Shown one piece after another: positions 7,825 to 15,847 of a stretch of 64,000 nucleotides of DNA (positions are counted from its first letter, which is position 1; each line of letters starts with the position of its first letter). The notes under the pieces were generated by a model. It ran no database searches. It was not told where the DNA came from and was given only the letters and a program-made list of their open reading frames with translations. A program made the translations under genes and the position numbers. The stretch is taken from assembly GCF_014644295.1 (NCBI RefSeq), contig NZ_BMKK01000013.1:1-64000 (forward strand). Direction: 5' to 3'. This stretch comes from Emticicia aquatilis. GTDB lineage: Bacteria > Bacteroidota > Bacteroidia > Cytophagales > Spirosomataceae.

Positions 7825-8688
7825 CCGCCAGATAATCCATTAACTGCACAAACCCTTGCGGCAGTATCTCCGAAAGTTTCTCAGCCCGATTTATATTTTG
7901 GTCCACCGATTTGGGCGAATAAAAGCTGGGCGGGAAAGATTTACCCATCAAATGCCAAGGATAAAGATTTTTTACATTACTATACTCGCCAGTTTAACAC
8001 CATTGAACTGAATGTAACGCATTACCAAATTCCGACCGAAGAAACGATTATCCGTTGGAAAGAATCGGCCGCTGATGGTTTTAAGTTTTGCCCGAAATTT
8101 CCGCAAGTAATTAGCCATGACCGTCAACTGATTGGCTGTGAGTTTCTTACCGAACAATTCTGCACGGCGGTTTTGGGCTTGGAAGAGCATTTGGGAATGA
8201 CTTTCTTGCAGCTTTCACCGATGTTCGACCCACGAAGGCTGAAAAGTTTAGAAAATTACTTAAAATCTTTACCGCCAAATTTTCCTGTTTCGGTTGAGTT
8301 TCGTCATTCTGATTGGTTTAAAGATGCCAAAGTTTGGGCAAATACCTGTGCAATGCTCACCGAAATGAAAGTTGGAACGGTGATTTCAGATGTTTCTGGC
8401 CGACGAGATGTACTTCATGCCACACTTACGACGCCAAAACTTACGCTTCGGTTTGTAGGCAACGAGCTTCACCCGACAGATTACACTCGTATCAATGCGT
8501 GGTGTGAACGTATAAAAACTTGGCTTGATATGGGTTTAGAAAGTGCTTATATTTTTGTGCATTGTGGCGATAATGAATTTGCTCCCGAACTCACAAAATA
8601 TTGGATAAATAAGATTAATGCGAAAACAGGCCTAAATCTGCAAGAACCTAAAATAATTCCACAGGTTGTGCAGGGTAGTTTGTTCTGA
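7777..8688 (+). CDS. DUF72 domain protein (YecE-like)
   Basis: A 303-residue protein of the DUF72/YecE family, a TIM-barrel fold of unknown activity that some authors relate to cofactor or nucleotide chemistry. Visible family segments are LYFGPPIWANKSWAGKIYP near residue 47, HYYTRQFNTIELNVTHYQIPT, WKESAADGFKFCPKFPQVISHDRQL, FLQLSPMFDPRRL and FPVSVEFRHSDWF. The first 16 codons are duplicated upstream at 7045, so the gene was cut by, or restored after, an insertion event and is now complete. The leader between hairpin and ATG is only 15 bases in both copies, so its promoter may lie within or upstream of the hairpin. Confidence 0.88.
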   Translation: MDFGKLKDISDVDFTLPPDNPLTAQTLAAVSPKVSQPDLYFGPPIWANKSWAGKIYPSNAKDKDFLHYYTRQFNTIELNVTHYQIPTEETIIRWKESAADGFKFCPKFPQVISHDRQLIGCEFLTEQFCTAVLGLEEHLGMTFLQLSPMFDPRRLKSLENYLKSLPPNFPVSVEFRHSDWFKDAKVWANTCAMLTEMKVGTVISDVSGRRDVLHATLTTPKLTLRFVGNELHPTDYTRINAWCERIKTWLDMGLESAYIFVHCGDNEFAPELTKYWINKINAKTGLNLQEPKIIPQVVQGSLF

Positions 8689-8794
8689 AAAAAATGTTGC
8701 ATTATATTGTTCAAGTCCATAAATTGCACGAAAATCCGAAAATGTATCCACTTAACAACAAAGATTTTTTTTCCTGACAAATTTAGCGAACAAA

Positions 8795-8826
8795 ATAAGC
8801 CCGACGTTTCGTTGGGTTTTATTTTT
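8795..8826 (+). terminator. Terminator after the DUF72 gene
   Basis: AAGCCCGACG pairs with CGTTGGGTTT (two G-T pairs) around a TTT loop, and TTATTTTTT follows. Confidence 0.65.
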
Positions 8827-8885
8827 TAAATAAAACGCCTCATTTTTTATAAACATCAAGAAACAAAAAACACTTAATTGAAGCT

Positions 8886-9467
8886 ATGCAAGCGATATTA
8901 GTTTACTGTGGAGCAAATCCTGGAACAAAACCTATTTATAAAGAAACTGCCGAGAAACTGGGCAAAGTTTTAGCTGAAAATAATATCCGTCTTATCTACG
9001 GCGGAGGAAGCGTTGGATTGATGGGAATTGTGGCCGACTCGGTTTTGGCAAATAACGGACAAGTTACGGGTATTATTCCGCACTTTTTAGACCGTATGGA
9101 AGTTGGACATAAAAGCCTACCCGAAATGCACAAGGTAGAAACCATGCACGAACGTAAGGCTTTGATGGAAAAGCTCTGTGATGGCATTATTACATTGCCT
9201 GGAGGTTATGGTAGCATGGACGAACTTTTCGAGATTTTGTCATGGTCTCAGTTGGGACTTCACCAAAAGCCAGTGGGTTTGCTTAATGTCAATGGTTTTT
9301 ATGACCACCTCTTAAAGCAATTAGATGTAATGGTTGAAGAAGGTTTCTTGAAAGCCGAAAATCGTGCATTGGTAATTGTGGCCGATAATATTGAAGAATT
9401 AATGGAGAAAATGTCGAGTTTTAAAGCATCTTACCACGAAAAATGGTTGAATAGAGAGCAGATTTGA
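8886..9467 (+). CDS. LOG-family protein (TIGR00730), nucleotide phosphoribohydrolase
   Basis: A 193-residue Rossmann-fold protein of the LOG/TIGR00730 family. Known members cleave the N-glycosidic bond of cytokinin or purine nucleoside 5'-monophosphates to give the base and ribose 5-phosphate. The N-terminal VYCGANPG and RLIYGGGSVGLMG segments bind the phosphate, and the signature PGGYGSMDE is at residues 105-113 (the usual form is PGGxGTxxE, so Thr is Ser here), with the catalytic arginine and glutamate region MHERKALM just before it. Length is typical of the family. It lies directly before murF but with a separate putative promoter in between. Confidence 0.88.
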   Translation: MQAILVYCGANPGTKPIYKETAEKLGKVLAENNIRLIYGGGSVGLMGIVADSVLANNGQVTGIIPHFLDRMEVGHKSLPEMHKVETMHERKALMEKLCDGIITLPGGYGSMDELFEILSWSQLGLHQKPVGLLNVNGFYDHLLKQLDVMVEEGFLKAENRALVIVADNIEELMEKMSSFKASYHEKWLNREQI

Positions 9468-9496
9468 GAAGGTAAATTGCTTTTAGTTTATCTTTG
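9463..9496 (+). promoter_or_regulatory. Putative murF promoter
   Basis: TTTG at 9463-9466 is followed after 22 bases by TATCTTTG at 9489-9496, fitting TAnnTTTG. The murF ATG is at 9528. Confidence 0.45.
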
Positions 9497-9527
9497 TAAA
9501 AAACTTCGACACTTATTATAGAAAACC

Positions 9528-10808
9528 ATGTCTATTGCCGAATTATATCAAAAATTTAAAGTCAGCAACGGAATTTCGACCGATACCCGAAAAATCAACG
9601 AAGGAGTAATGTTTTTTGCTCTGAAAGGCGATAAATTCAATGCTAACTCGTTTGCTCATGAAGCACTCAGCAAAGGTGCAAAATACGTAGTGATTGACGA
9701 GGCCGAATATGCTACCGACGAACGTTGCATTTTGGTTGGTGATGTGCTTTATACGCTTCAGAAATTGGCTAATTACCACCGTCAACAGCTCAGTATTCCG
9801 TTTGTGGGCATGACTGGCTCGAATGGAAAAACCACTTCTAAAGAGTTAGTTGCGGCAGTTTTATCAAAGAAATTCAAGACTTATTATACAAAAGGAAATC
9901 TCAATAATCATATTGGTGTGCCGCTTACATTGCTTGGAATTGACGAAAGCTACGAAATTGCGGTAATCGAAATGGGAGCAAATCACCAAGGCGAAATCAG
10001 AGATTTATCTAATATTTGTGAACCGACGCACGGCTTCATCACGAATGTTGGAAAGGCTCACTTAGAAGGTTTTGGAGGTGTTGAAGGGGTGAAAAAAGGC
10101 AAAGGAGAATTGTATGATTTTTTAGCAAAATCAGGCGGAACAGTTTTCGTAAGTGCCAAAAGTACGGCATTGCTCGAAATGGCCGCTCAGCGGAAATTCA
10201 AAGAGAGAATCGACTATTTAGCTGATGATGAGGTTGTTATGTTGCAAGATTCACCAGTGGTTAGATTCTCCGCAAATGGCTCTCAATACGAAACGCATTT
10301 GCCAGGCTCATATAATTTTGAAAATATTGCCGCAGCTTTGGCCATTGGAAAATACTTTGGTGTGTCACCTGAATTGGCAAATGAGGCTGTTTCTGAATAC
10401 AATCCTGATAATAATCGCTCTCAGATTGTAGAAAAAGGTACAAATAGCATTTTGCTCGATGCCTACAATGCTAATCCATCGTCAATGTCGGCTTCAATTC
10501 AGAATTTTATCAATCTGAAAACCGATAAAAAGAAAGTCGTGATTTTGGGAGATATGTTTGAATTAGGCGAAGAAGGACCCGCCGAACACCGTCTGATTGG
10601 CGAATTAGTAGCCAAAGGAAACTTTGATTTGGTAGTTTTATTCGGCGAATTAATGACAAATGCCCTCGAGTTTTTACCGAATGCTTTCTATTTTTCTGAT
10701 AAGTTTTCGTTACATAACTGGCTGATTGATAAACAATTAAAAGATTCTTATGTATTGATAAAAGGTTCGAGAGGAGTTAGTTTGGAGACTGTTGTGCAGT
10801 TTTTGTAG
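9528..10808 (+). CDS. murF: UDP-N-acetylmuramoyl-tripeptide--D-alanyl-D-alanine ligase
   Basis: A 426-residue Mur ligase that adds D-Ala-D-Ala to UDP-MurNAc-tripeptide in the cytoplasm, the last soluble step of the peptidoglycan precursor pathway. The N-terminal substrate domain holds STDTRKINEGVMFFALKGDKFNA. The ATP loop TGSNGKTTS is at residues 96-104. The central domain has YTKGNLNNHIGVPLTLL, IEMGANHQGEI and TNVGKAHLEGFGG, and the C-terminal domain has DAYNANPSSM and LGDMFELG, which is the MurF pattern. Length is normal for Bacteroidota. A hairpin follows the stop codon, shared with the convergent methyltransferase gene. Confidence 0.96.
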   Translation: MSIAELYQKFKVSNGISTDTRKINEGVMFFALKGDKFNANSFAHEALSKGAKYVVIDEAEYATDERCILVGDVLYTLQKLANYHRQQLSIPFVGMTGSNGKTTSKELVAAVLSKKFKTYYTKGNLNNHIGVPLTLLGIDESYEIAVIEMGANHQGEIRDLSNICEPTHGFITNVGKAHLEGFGGVEGVKKGKGELYDFLAKSGGTVFVSAKSTALLEMAAQRKFKERIDYLADDEVVMLQDSPVVRFSANGSQYETHLPGSYNFENIAAALAIGKYFGVSPELANEAVSEYNPDNNRSQIVEKGTNSILLDAYNANPSSMSASIQNFINLKTDKKKVVILGDMFELGEEGPAEHRLIGELVAKGNFDLVVLFGELMTNALEFLPNAFYFSDKFSLHNWLIDKQLKDSYVLIKGSRGVSLETVVQFL

Positions 10809-10825
10809 CAATCAAAATATATTGA

Positions 10826-10860
10826 GAGGGGATATTTTAACAGAATATCCTCCTTTTTTA
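10826..10860. terminator. Terminator between murF and the methyltransferase gene
   Basis: GAGGGGATATT (10826-10836) pairs with AATATCCTCC (10844-10853), followed by six T. It stands between two convergent genes and may serve both. Confidence 0.75.
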
Positions 10861-10864
10861 TGTC

Positions 10865-11650
10865 TTATGATTTTTTCTGAAAAGTGACGCACAAGTGCTT
10901 ATGCAAAAGCAAAGTTTGATTTGTATTAAGAGAATGTTGCTCTGCCAAAACTTCTTTTTCTATCGAATTTGACGTTTTTCGAGAAAGGCGTTTAAGCGTG
11001 CGAAACGAACGAAGATGAAAAAAAATGCCCAAAAATAGATACGAAATCAAAGAACTTATGCTTAGTTGGTTGGCATGAACCTTCTGTAATTTTAAGCCTG
11101 CTAAACCTGCCAGTGTTCGTAGCCTTTGGGCGGTGCAAAGATATACTCGACCATTATAAATATGGCTATCATCGTAGCCAATTACACTTGCTTCGTTCGA
11201 CGAAAACATATCGCTTCGCTCTGCTTCTACCCACAAATTTCCGAGGCGACCGTTAAGGCTGCTGTTATTGGGCTTTGTTACGATTAAAATACCGTTGGGC
11301 TTGAGTATTCTTGAAAGTTCTTGTAGTAGCGAAGTCTGATTAGGAATATGTTCGATTGTTTCCATCAAAAGAACATAATCAGCTGAATTAGCTTCGATGG
11401 GTAGTTTTTGGTTTAAATCAATGGGCTGGCAAGTTAGTGAATCGCTTTTGAAAATATCGGGATACATATCAAAAGCCTTTACGACGGCACCAGCATTGTG
11501 CCACAAATTAGCAACATAGCCCGAACCAGCCGAAACATCAATCACAGTTTTTCCTTTTACCTCGTTTTCTTCAACAAAACGATGAATAAACTCCAAAGCA
11601 GCTCCTTTTGAGTGTGGTACTTGTTTGATTTGTGATTTATATTTCGACAT
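10865..11650 (-). CDS. Class I SAM-dependent methyltransferase
   Basis: A 261-residue protein with the methyltransferase core: motif I VIDVSAGSGYVA (residues about 38-49), motif II region VKAFDMYPD, a LLMETIEHIPN segment (motif IV, with the common EHI/EHL pattern) and LKPNGILIVTKPN (motif post-V). After the core, residues 160-261 hold a hydrophobic stretch (SISSLISYLFLGIFFHL) that could attach to the membrane. The target is unknown. It lies in a run with a GT2 glycosyltransferase and a DegT-type aminotransferase on the same strand, so a role in a surface glycan is likely but inferred. Confidence 0.82.
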   Translation of the reverse strand: MSKYKSQIKQVPHSKGAALEFIHRFVEENEVKGKTVIDVSAGSGYVANLWHNAGAVVKAFDMYPDIFKSDSLTCQPIDLNQKLPIEANSADYVLLMETIEHIPNQTSLLQELSRILKPNGILIVTKPNNSSLNGRLGNLWVEAERSDMFSSNEASVIGYDDSHIYNGRVYLCTAQRLRTLAGLAGLKLQKVHANQLSISSLISYLFLGIFFHLRSFRTLKRLSRKTSNSIEKEVLAEQHSLNTNQTLLLHKHLCVTFQKKS

Positions 11651-11767
11651 TAGAGGGCGTTGTTGTTATAGTTTCATATTGTTGCAAATTGTTAGTTTTT
11701 GTTTTAATAAGAGGTTTTCAATGCCTTTCTCAACAATCTGCAACAAAACAAACCCTTTAAACAAATT

Positions 11768-12673
11768 TTAAGATATATCAATCGGACGACTTTTAAACTT
11801 AACCTTCCATCTATCAATTTGTTTTTTTAAGCGAAGTGTAAAGTTTTCTTCGGGGTCGGGTAGTTTACCCAAAAACTTTGTTCCGATTTTTAGATAATTT
11901 TTGAAAAACGTATTGCTACTCATACCCCACTTCAAAATAAACTCTGTACGGCCGTCATTGCGTTTTACTCGTCCTGTACTTCGGCTGGCAAAATGATAAA
12001 CCCTGCTTTTTCCCAAACCTTTGTAATATCTTACACCATAGTGCCAGAGTTTTATCATAAAATCGGGGTCGCTGTACATCCCTGGGAAAAACTCAACGCT
12101 TAACCCACCAACCGCCCGATAAACAAACGTTGGTAAAACCATCGGATACCATTGGCTACCATTCCAGTCTTCTTTTGGGTAAGTGGCATATTCTGCTAAA
12201 AATTTCTCTTCATCAAATTCCGAAGGGTGCGTGCCATAGTTTTTATCAGCTATCACACAGGCATTTCCTTTATCGAAACCCTCAATCATTGTTCCGCTGA
12301 TGCACCATTTATCATCTGTTTGTTTGGCTACTTCTTCAAACAAGTAGAAGTCCCAATCGGGGCATAAGTACATGTCATCATCAATGAAAACTAAGTATTC
12401 GGCAGTAGCCAAATGCGAAGCGGCATTGAAACCATAGCAAACACCCGAATTTTGCGAGCTTTTTGTATAGCTAATATCACCTTGAGCAATTACCCAATCT
12501 TCTGAGCCATCGTTCCCTTCATTTACGTGAACAATAATTTGGTGCTTGTATCGACTATTTTTCTTGATACTATTGACCACACATTTCAAATAGTCAATAT
12601 TATTCCACGATGGAATGAGTATAGAAAAAATAGGAGAGTAGTCTAAGGCTACTTTTTTATGAATAAAATCCAC
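11768..12673 (-). CDS. Family 2 glycosyltransferase
   Basis: A 301-residue GT-A fold enzyme. The N-terminal FSILIPSWNNIDYLKCVVNSI and the later YLVFIDDDMYLCPDWDF (metal-binding DDD, around residues 100) are typical of GT2. The C-terminal part (GMYSDPDFMIKLWHYGVRYYKGLGKSRVYH) holds the acceptor side with the ED/DPD-like base. The reading frame begins with GTG at 12673, since no ATG is well placed upstream of the conserved region. It should transfer a sugar from a nucleotide-sugar donor to a glycan or lipid acceptor. It sits between the methyltransferase and aminotransferase genes. Donor and acceptor cannot be told. Confidence 0.88.
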   Translation of the reverse strand: MDFIHKKVALDYSPIFSILIPSWNNIDYLKCVVNSIKKNSRYKHQIIVHVNEGNDGSEDWVIAQGDISYTKSSQNSGVCYGFNAASHLATAEYLVFIDDDMYLCPDWDFYLFEEVAKQTDDKWCISGTMIEGFDKGNACVIADKNYGTHPSEFDEEKFLAEYATYPKEDWNGSQWYPMVLPTFVYRAVGGLSVEFFPGMYSDPDFMIKLWHYGVRYYKGLGKSRVYHFASRSTGRVKRNDGRTEFILKWGMSSNTFFKNYLKIGTKFLGKLPDPEENFTLRLKKQIDRWKVKFKSRPIDIS

Positions 12674-12736
12674 TTACAATAATTGATAATTGATAATGAA
12701 AAATGGAGAAGTATTAGGTGATAAAGATTGGGAAAA

Positions 12737-12775
12737 GTAGAATTGATGATTAGTATTCATAATTATCAATTCTAC
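12737..12775. repeat. Intergenic inverted repeat
   Basis: GTAGAATTGAT (12737-12747) and ATCAATTCTAC (12765-12775) form a perfect 11-base stem. The neighbouring bases 12680-12700 repeat the motif AATTGATAAT. It lies between the aminotransferase and glycosyltransferase genes and has no clear T tract. Confidence 0.6.
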
Positions 12776-12792
12776 ATTCTCAATTAAAGATA

Positions 12793-13941
12793 TCACCATC
12801 CTTTGCGTAAGACATAAGCAATGTATGCCACATCTTCTTCGGTTACTTTGGCGTGAAGTGGTAATACTAAATAACGTTCTTCGATGGCATCCATCTTAGG
12901 GAATTGTCCCGGTGTACGGCCACCAAAAATGCTATATTTATCGTTTCTGTAATGTACTTGACCTGATTCGATGCCGTGTTCACGAAGGTGTTTCATCAAA
13001 TTTTCACGGTCGTCAACTTCGGCAGTTAATAGCCATGCTGCGTGTTCACGGTCGGTGTATTCGCTTCCGATTACTCTGATTCCTCTAATATCTTTCAATA
13101 AATCGCAATAGAGACGATAGAGTTTCTGACGATGAGCCAAATGGTCGTCAAACTCATCGATTGCTGCAAGGCCGATACTGGCAGCAATATCGGTCATTTG
13201 GTATTTATAACCAACTTCAGTAATATCGTTTTCCCAAATGCCTTTTTGTTTGCTGCTACGGTCAATGCCGAACCAACGTAAACGTTTGGCTTTTTCTACC
13301 AAAGATTTATCTTTTACGACCAACATTCCGCCATCACCAGTGGTAATGTGCTTGATTGCTTGAAACGAAAACATCGTAAAATCGCTTTGGCTACCGATAT
13401 ACTCGCCTTTGTATTTTGCACCAACGGCATGAGCTGCATCTTCAATGATAGCAATATTGTGTTTACGGCCAAGTTCCCAAAGTTCGTCCATGTCACATGG
13501 CAAACCGCCATAATGCACACAAACAATCGCTTTGGTTTTTGGTGTAATGAGTTGGGCTACGTGCTTCACATCAATATTGAGGTTGGCGTCAATATCGGCA
13601 AAAACAATTTTTACTCCCATATACAAAAATGGGATGTTGGTAGCTGTACAAGTAAATACTGGGGCAATCACCTCATCGCCTTCTTTGAGGCCAGCCAGTA
13701 AATACGACAAATGTAGGGCGTCAGTTCCTGAGCCAACCGCAAGACTTTTGCAAGGAGCGGTAAATTTCTGCTCAAAACGTTGTTCAAATTCATCAACTCT
13801 CGGACCTTGACCAATCCAACGAGTATTCAGAACTTCGCTTACGTTTAAAGCAGCTTTGGCTGGAATATTTGGGTGAAACAGAACGATACCGTCACTTGTA
13901 TCCATGACAGGAAACTCGTTCATGGGCTTTTCAGCAGTCAT
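12793..13941 (-). CDS. DegT/DnrJ/EryC1/StrS-family aminotransferase
   Basis: A 382-residue PLP enzyme of the sugar-aminotransferase family. I use the ATG at 13941; the longer frame would start with TTG. Visible features: AVGSGTDALHLSY (phosphate binding, about residues 65-77), IIEDAAHAVGAKYKG (the Asp that contacts PLP), FSFQAIKHITTGDGGML (the Lys that forms the internal aldimine, in QAIKH) and YRNDKYSIFGG near the C-terminus. The family makes amino sugars from nucleotide keto-sugars. It is the first gene of a three-gene minus-strand run with GT2 and methyltransferase genes, so modified surface polysaccharide synthesis is the likely setting. Confidence 0.92.
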   Translation of the reverse strand: MTAEKPMNEFPVMDTSDGIVLFHPNIPAKAALNVSEVLNTRWIGQGPRVDEFEQRFEQKFTAPCKSLAVGSGTDALHLSYLLAGLKEGDEVIAPVFTCTATNIPFLYMGVKIVFADIDANLNIDVKHVAQLITPKTKAIVCVHYGGLPCDMDELWELGRKHNIAIIEDAAHAVGAKYKGEYIGSQSDFTMFSFQAIKHITTGDGGMLVVKDKSLVEKAKRLRWFGIDRSSKQKGIWENDITEVGYKYQMTDIAASIGLAAIDEFDDHLAHRQKLYRLYCDLLKDIRGIRVIGSEYTDREHAAWLLTAEVDDRENLMKHLREHGIESGQVHYRNDKYSIFGGRTPGQFPKMDAIEERYLVLPLHAKVTEEDVAYIAYVLRKGW

Positions 13942-14364
13942 AAACAATAGTTAAGTTTTAGGTTAGATTGACCAGGTTTTTCTGGAAAATTTATTTTTCA
14001 CGTTTAAATATACCAAGATAGTTTTAATGCTATACATGGACGTGAACAAAATTAATATTATAAATTTTAATATTCTACAAAAAAAGGATTTTTATCATAA
14101 ATTTTAATCTTTTAATCTATACATTTGGTGGGTTAGTATGCTGTTTTATGAGTAGCGAAATGCTAAATTATAGTATTAATGACTCAAATTAAAAGAGTGA
14201 AAAAGGCTATTTTCGAAGAAAAATTGTCTAAATAATAGACTTTTGTAATCAAGATTCTGGTTTGTGAAATAAGGTTGGAAGCACCTCAGAAATATTAGAT
14301 TTGGTGTGGTTGAGGCACATAAATATTTCAACAAAATCCTATTTATTGTCCGTACCTTTGTGTC
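13942..14364. other. Gene-free stretch between divergent genes
   Basis: About 420 bases, very AT-rich, between the minus-strand aminotransferase and the plus-strand helicase. It must hold two divergent promoters. The only recognisable element is TACCTTTG at 14353-14360, four bases before the helicase ATG. No coding potential or strong hairpin was seen. Confidence 0.5.
14353..14360 (+). promoter_or_regulatory. Possible -7 element next to the helicase start
   Basis: TACCTTTG fits the Bacteroidota -7 consensus TAnnTTTG and ends four bases before the ATG. No good TTG is found at the expected upstream distance, so the call is weak. If used, the mRNA would be nearly leaderless. Confidence 0.3.
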
Positions 14365-15693
14365 ATGGATATTCATCAACAACATTCGCAAATATTGGCC
14401 AATCTTGGCATTGAGAAACTAAATCCGATGCAAGTTTCGGCACAAAAAGCCATCACCGCTCGCAATAGCGATACGCTTTTATTGGCACCAACGGGTTCGG
14501 GTAAAACGTTGGGTTTTTTATTGCCTGTTTTGCAGTTACTCAAAGCTGACCAAGCTAAAGTACAATGCTTGATACTGGCACCTTCTCGTGAATTGGCTTT
14601 GCAGATTGAGCAAGTTTGGAGGAAAATGTCAACGGGTTTTAAAGTAAATGTTTGTTATGGCGGTCATCCAATGGCTACCGAAATACAGAATCTATCAACC
14701 CCGCCCGCTTTATTAATAGGCACTCCTGGCCGAATTGCCGACCATATTACTCGTAACACTTTCGCACTTGATGGCATCACGACTTTGGTGCTGGATGAAT
14801 TCGATAAATCCTTGGATTTGGGGTTTCATGACCAAATGTCTTTTATTATCGAAAATTTACCGAATCTTAATAAAAGAGTATTGGTCTCGGCTACGGCGGG
14901 TATTGAAATTCCAGAGTTTACGGGTTTGACCGAACCAAAGGTTTTAGATTTTTTACCTGAGAAAAATACCGAAAATGAACAACTGACGATGAAGTTGGTG
15001 ATTTCGGACGAAAAAGATAAACTTGATACGGTTTTTGATTTGGTTTGCTCACTTAATTCAGAAGCTGCTTTAATTTTTTGTAATCATCGAGATGCCGCCG
15101 AGCGAACAAGCGAATTTTTGAACCAAAAAGGAATTGTTGCTACATTTTATCACGGTGGAATGGAGCAAGACGCCCGTGAACGTGCTTTGATTAGATTCAG
15201 AAACGGCAGTGTAAATTATTTGGTCACGACCGACTTGGCGGCTCGTGGGCTGGATATTCCCGAAATGAAACACGTGATTCATTATCATTTGCCACTTCAA
15301 GCACACGAATTTGTGCATCGTAATGGTCGTACGGCACGTATGCACGCTTCGGGAACTTCGTATCTGATTTTTAGTATAGATGAAGAACGCCCAGCTTATG
15401 TTGACAAAAACTTGGAGGAATTAGTGCTTTCAAAACGTTATCCATTGCCGCAGCTTCCTGAATATCAAACACTTTACATTAGTGGAGGAAAGAAAAATAA
15501 ACTCAATAAAATTGATATTGTAGGCTTCCTATCACAAAAAGGCCAACTCGAAAAAGGTGATTTAGGGCTTATCGAAGTGAAAGATTTTACATCGTTTGCA
15601 GCGGTGAAACGCACAAAAGTAAAGGCACTCCTACAACTTATCAGAGAAGAAAAGATGAAAGGTAAGAAATATAAAATTGAGATTGCGAGGTAG
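14365..15693 (+). CDS. DEAD-box RNA helicase, DbpA-like
   Basis: A 442-residue helicase with two RecA domains and a C-terminal RNA-binding domain. Motif Q region NLGIEKLNPMQ, motif I APTGSGKT (residues 41-48), motif Ib PGR, motif II DEFD (144-147) instead of DEAD, motif III SAT (175-177), motif V TDLAARGLD and motif VI HRNGRTAR (318-325, usual form HRxGRxGR). Residues about 375-442 match the DbpA-type domain that binds 23S rRNA hairpin 92, with the characteristic KIDIVGFLSQKG and IGLIEVKDF-like segments. By family it should remodel large-subunit rRNA during ribosome assembly. The DEFD and HRNGRTAR variants are changes at core positions but keep the Asp-Glu pair. Confidence 0.9.
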   Translation: MDIHQQHSQILANLGIEKLNPMQVSAQKAITARNSDTLLLAPTGSGKTLGFLLPVLQLLKADQAKVQCLILAPSRELALQIEQVWRKMSTGFKVNVCYGGHPMATEIQNLSTPPALLIGTPGRIADHITRNTFALDGITTLVLDEFDKSLDLGFHDQMSFIIENLPNLNKRVLVSATAGIEIPEFTGLTEPKVLDFLPEKNTENEQLTMKLVISDEKDKLDTVFDLVCSLNSEAALIFCNHRDAAERTSEFLNQKGIVATFYHGGMEQDARERALIRFRNGSVNYLVTTDLAARGLDIPEMKHVIHYHLPLQAHEFVHRNGRTARMHASGTSYLIFSIDEERPAYVDKNLEELVLSKRYPLPQLPEYQTLYISGGKKNKLNKIDIVGFLSQKGQLEKGDLGLIEVKDFTSFAAVKRTKVKALLQLIREEKMKGKKYKIEIAR

Positions 15694-15756
15694 GTTTTTA
15701 GTAGTCGACAGTCAACGGTAGTGTCGGTAATTACTCAGTTTGTATTTTTTTGAAAG

Positions 15757-15795
15757 CAAAAGCGGCCAAAACTTAGACTTTTGACCGCTTTTTGT
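15757..15795. terminator. Terminator between the helicase and the secreted repeat protein
   Basis: AGCGGCCAAAA and TTTTGACCGCT pair with one mismatch, with A-rich and T-rich flanks on the two sides (CTTTTTG after the right arm). The genes on both sides converge here. Copies of a GTCGACAGTCAAC / GACTGTTGACTA motif flank it at 15701-15716 and 15836-15850. Confidence 0.65.
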
Positions 15796-15847
15796 ATTTT
15801 GGATAAGTTATCCACGTTTCTGTGGACTACTGACTATGGACTGTTGA

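Noticed and set aside
7972-8190. Reverse-strand reading frame inside the DUF72 gene
   Set aside because: It is a shadow of a well-conserved coding sequence with no domain or ribosome-binding site.
14176-14391. 71-codon minus-strand reading frame in the AT-rich gap before the helicase
   Set aside because: It overlaps the helicase start, has no recognisable motif and a composition typical of non-coding AT-rich DNA.
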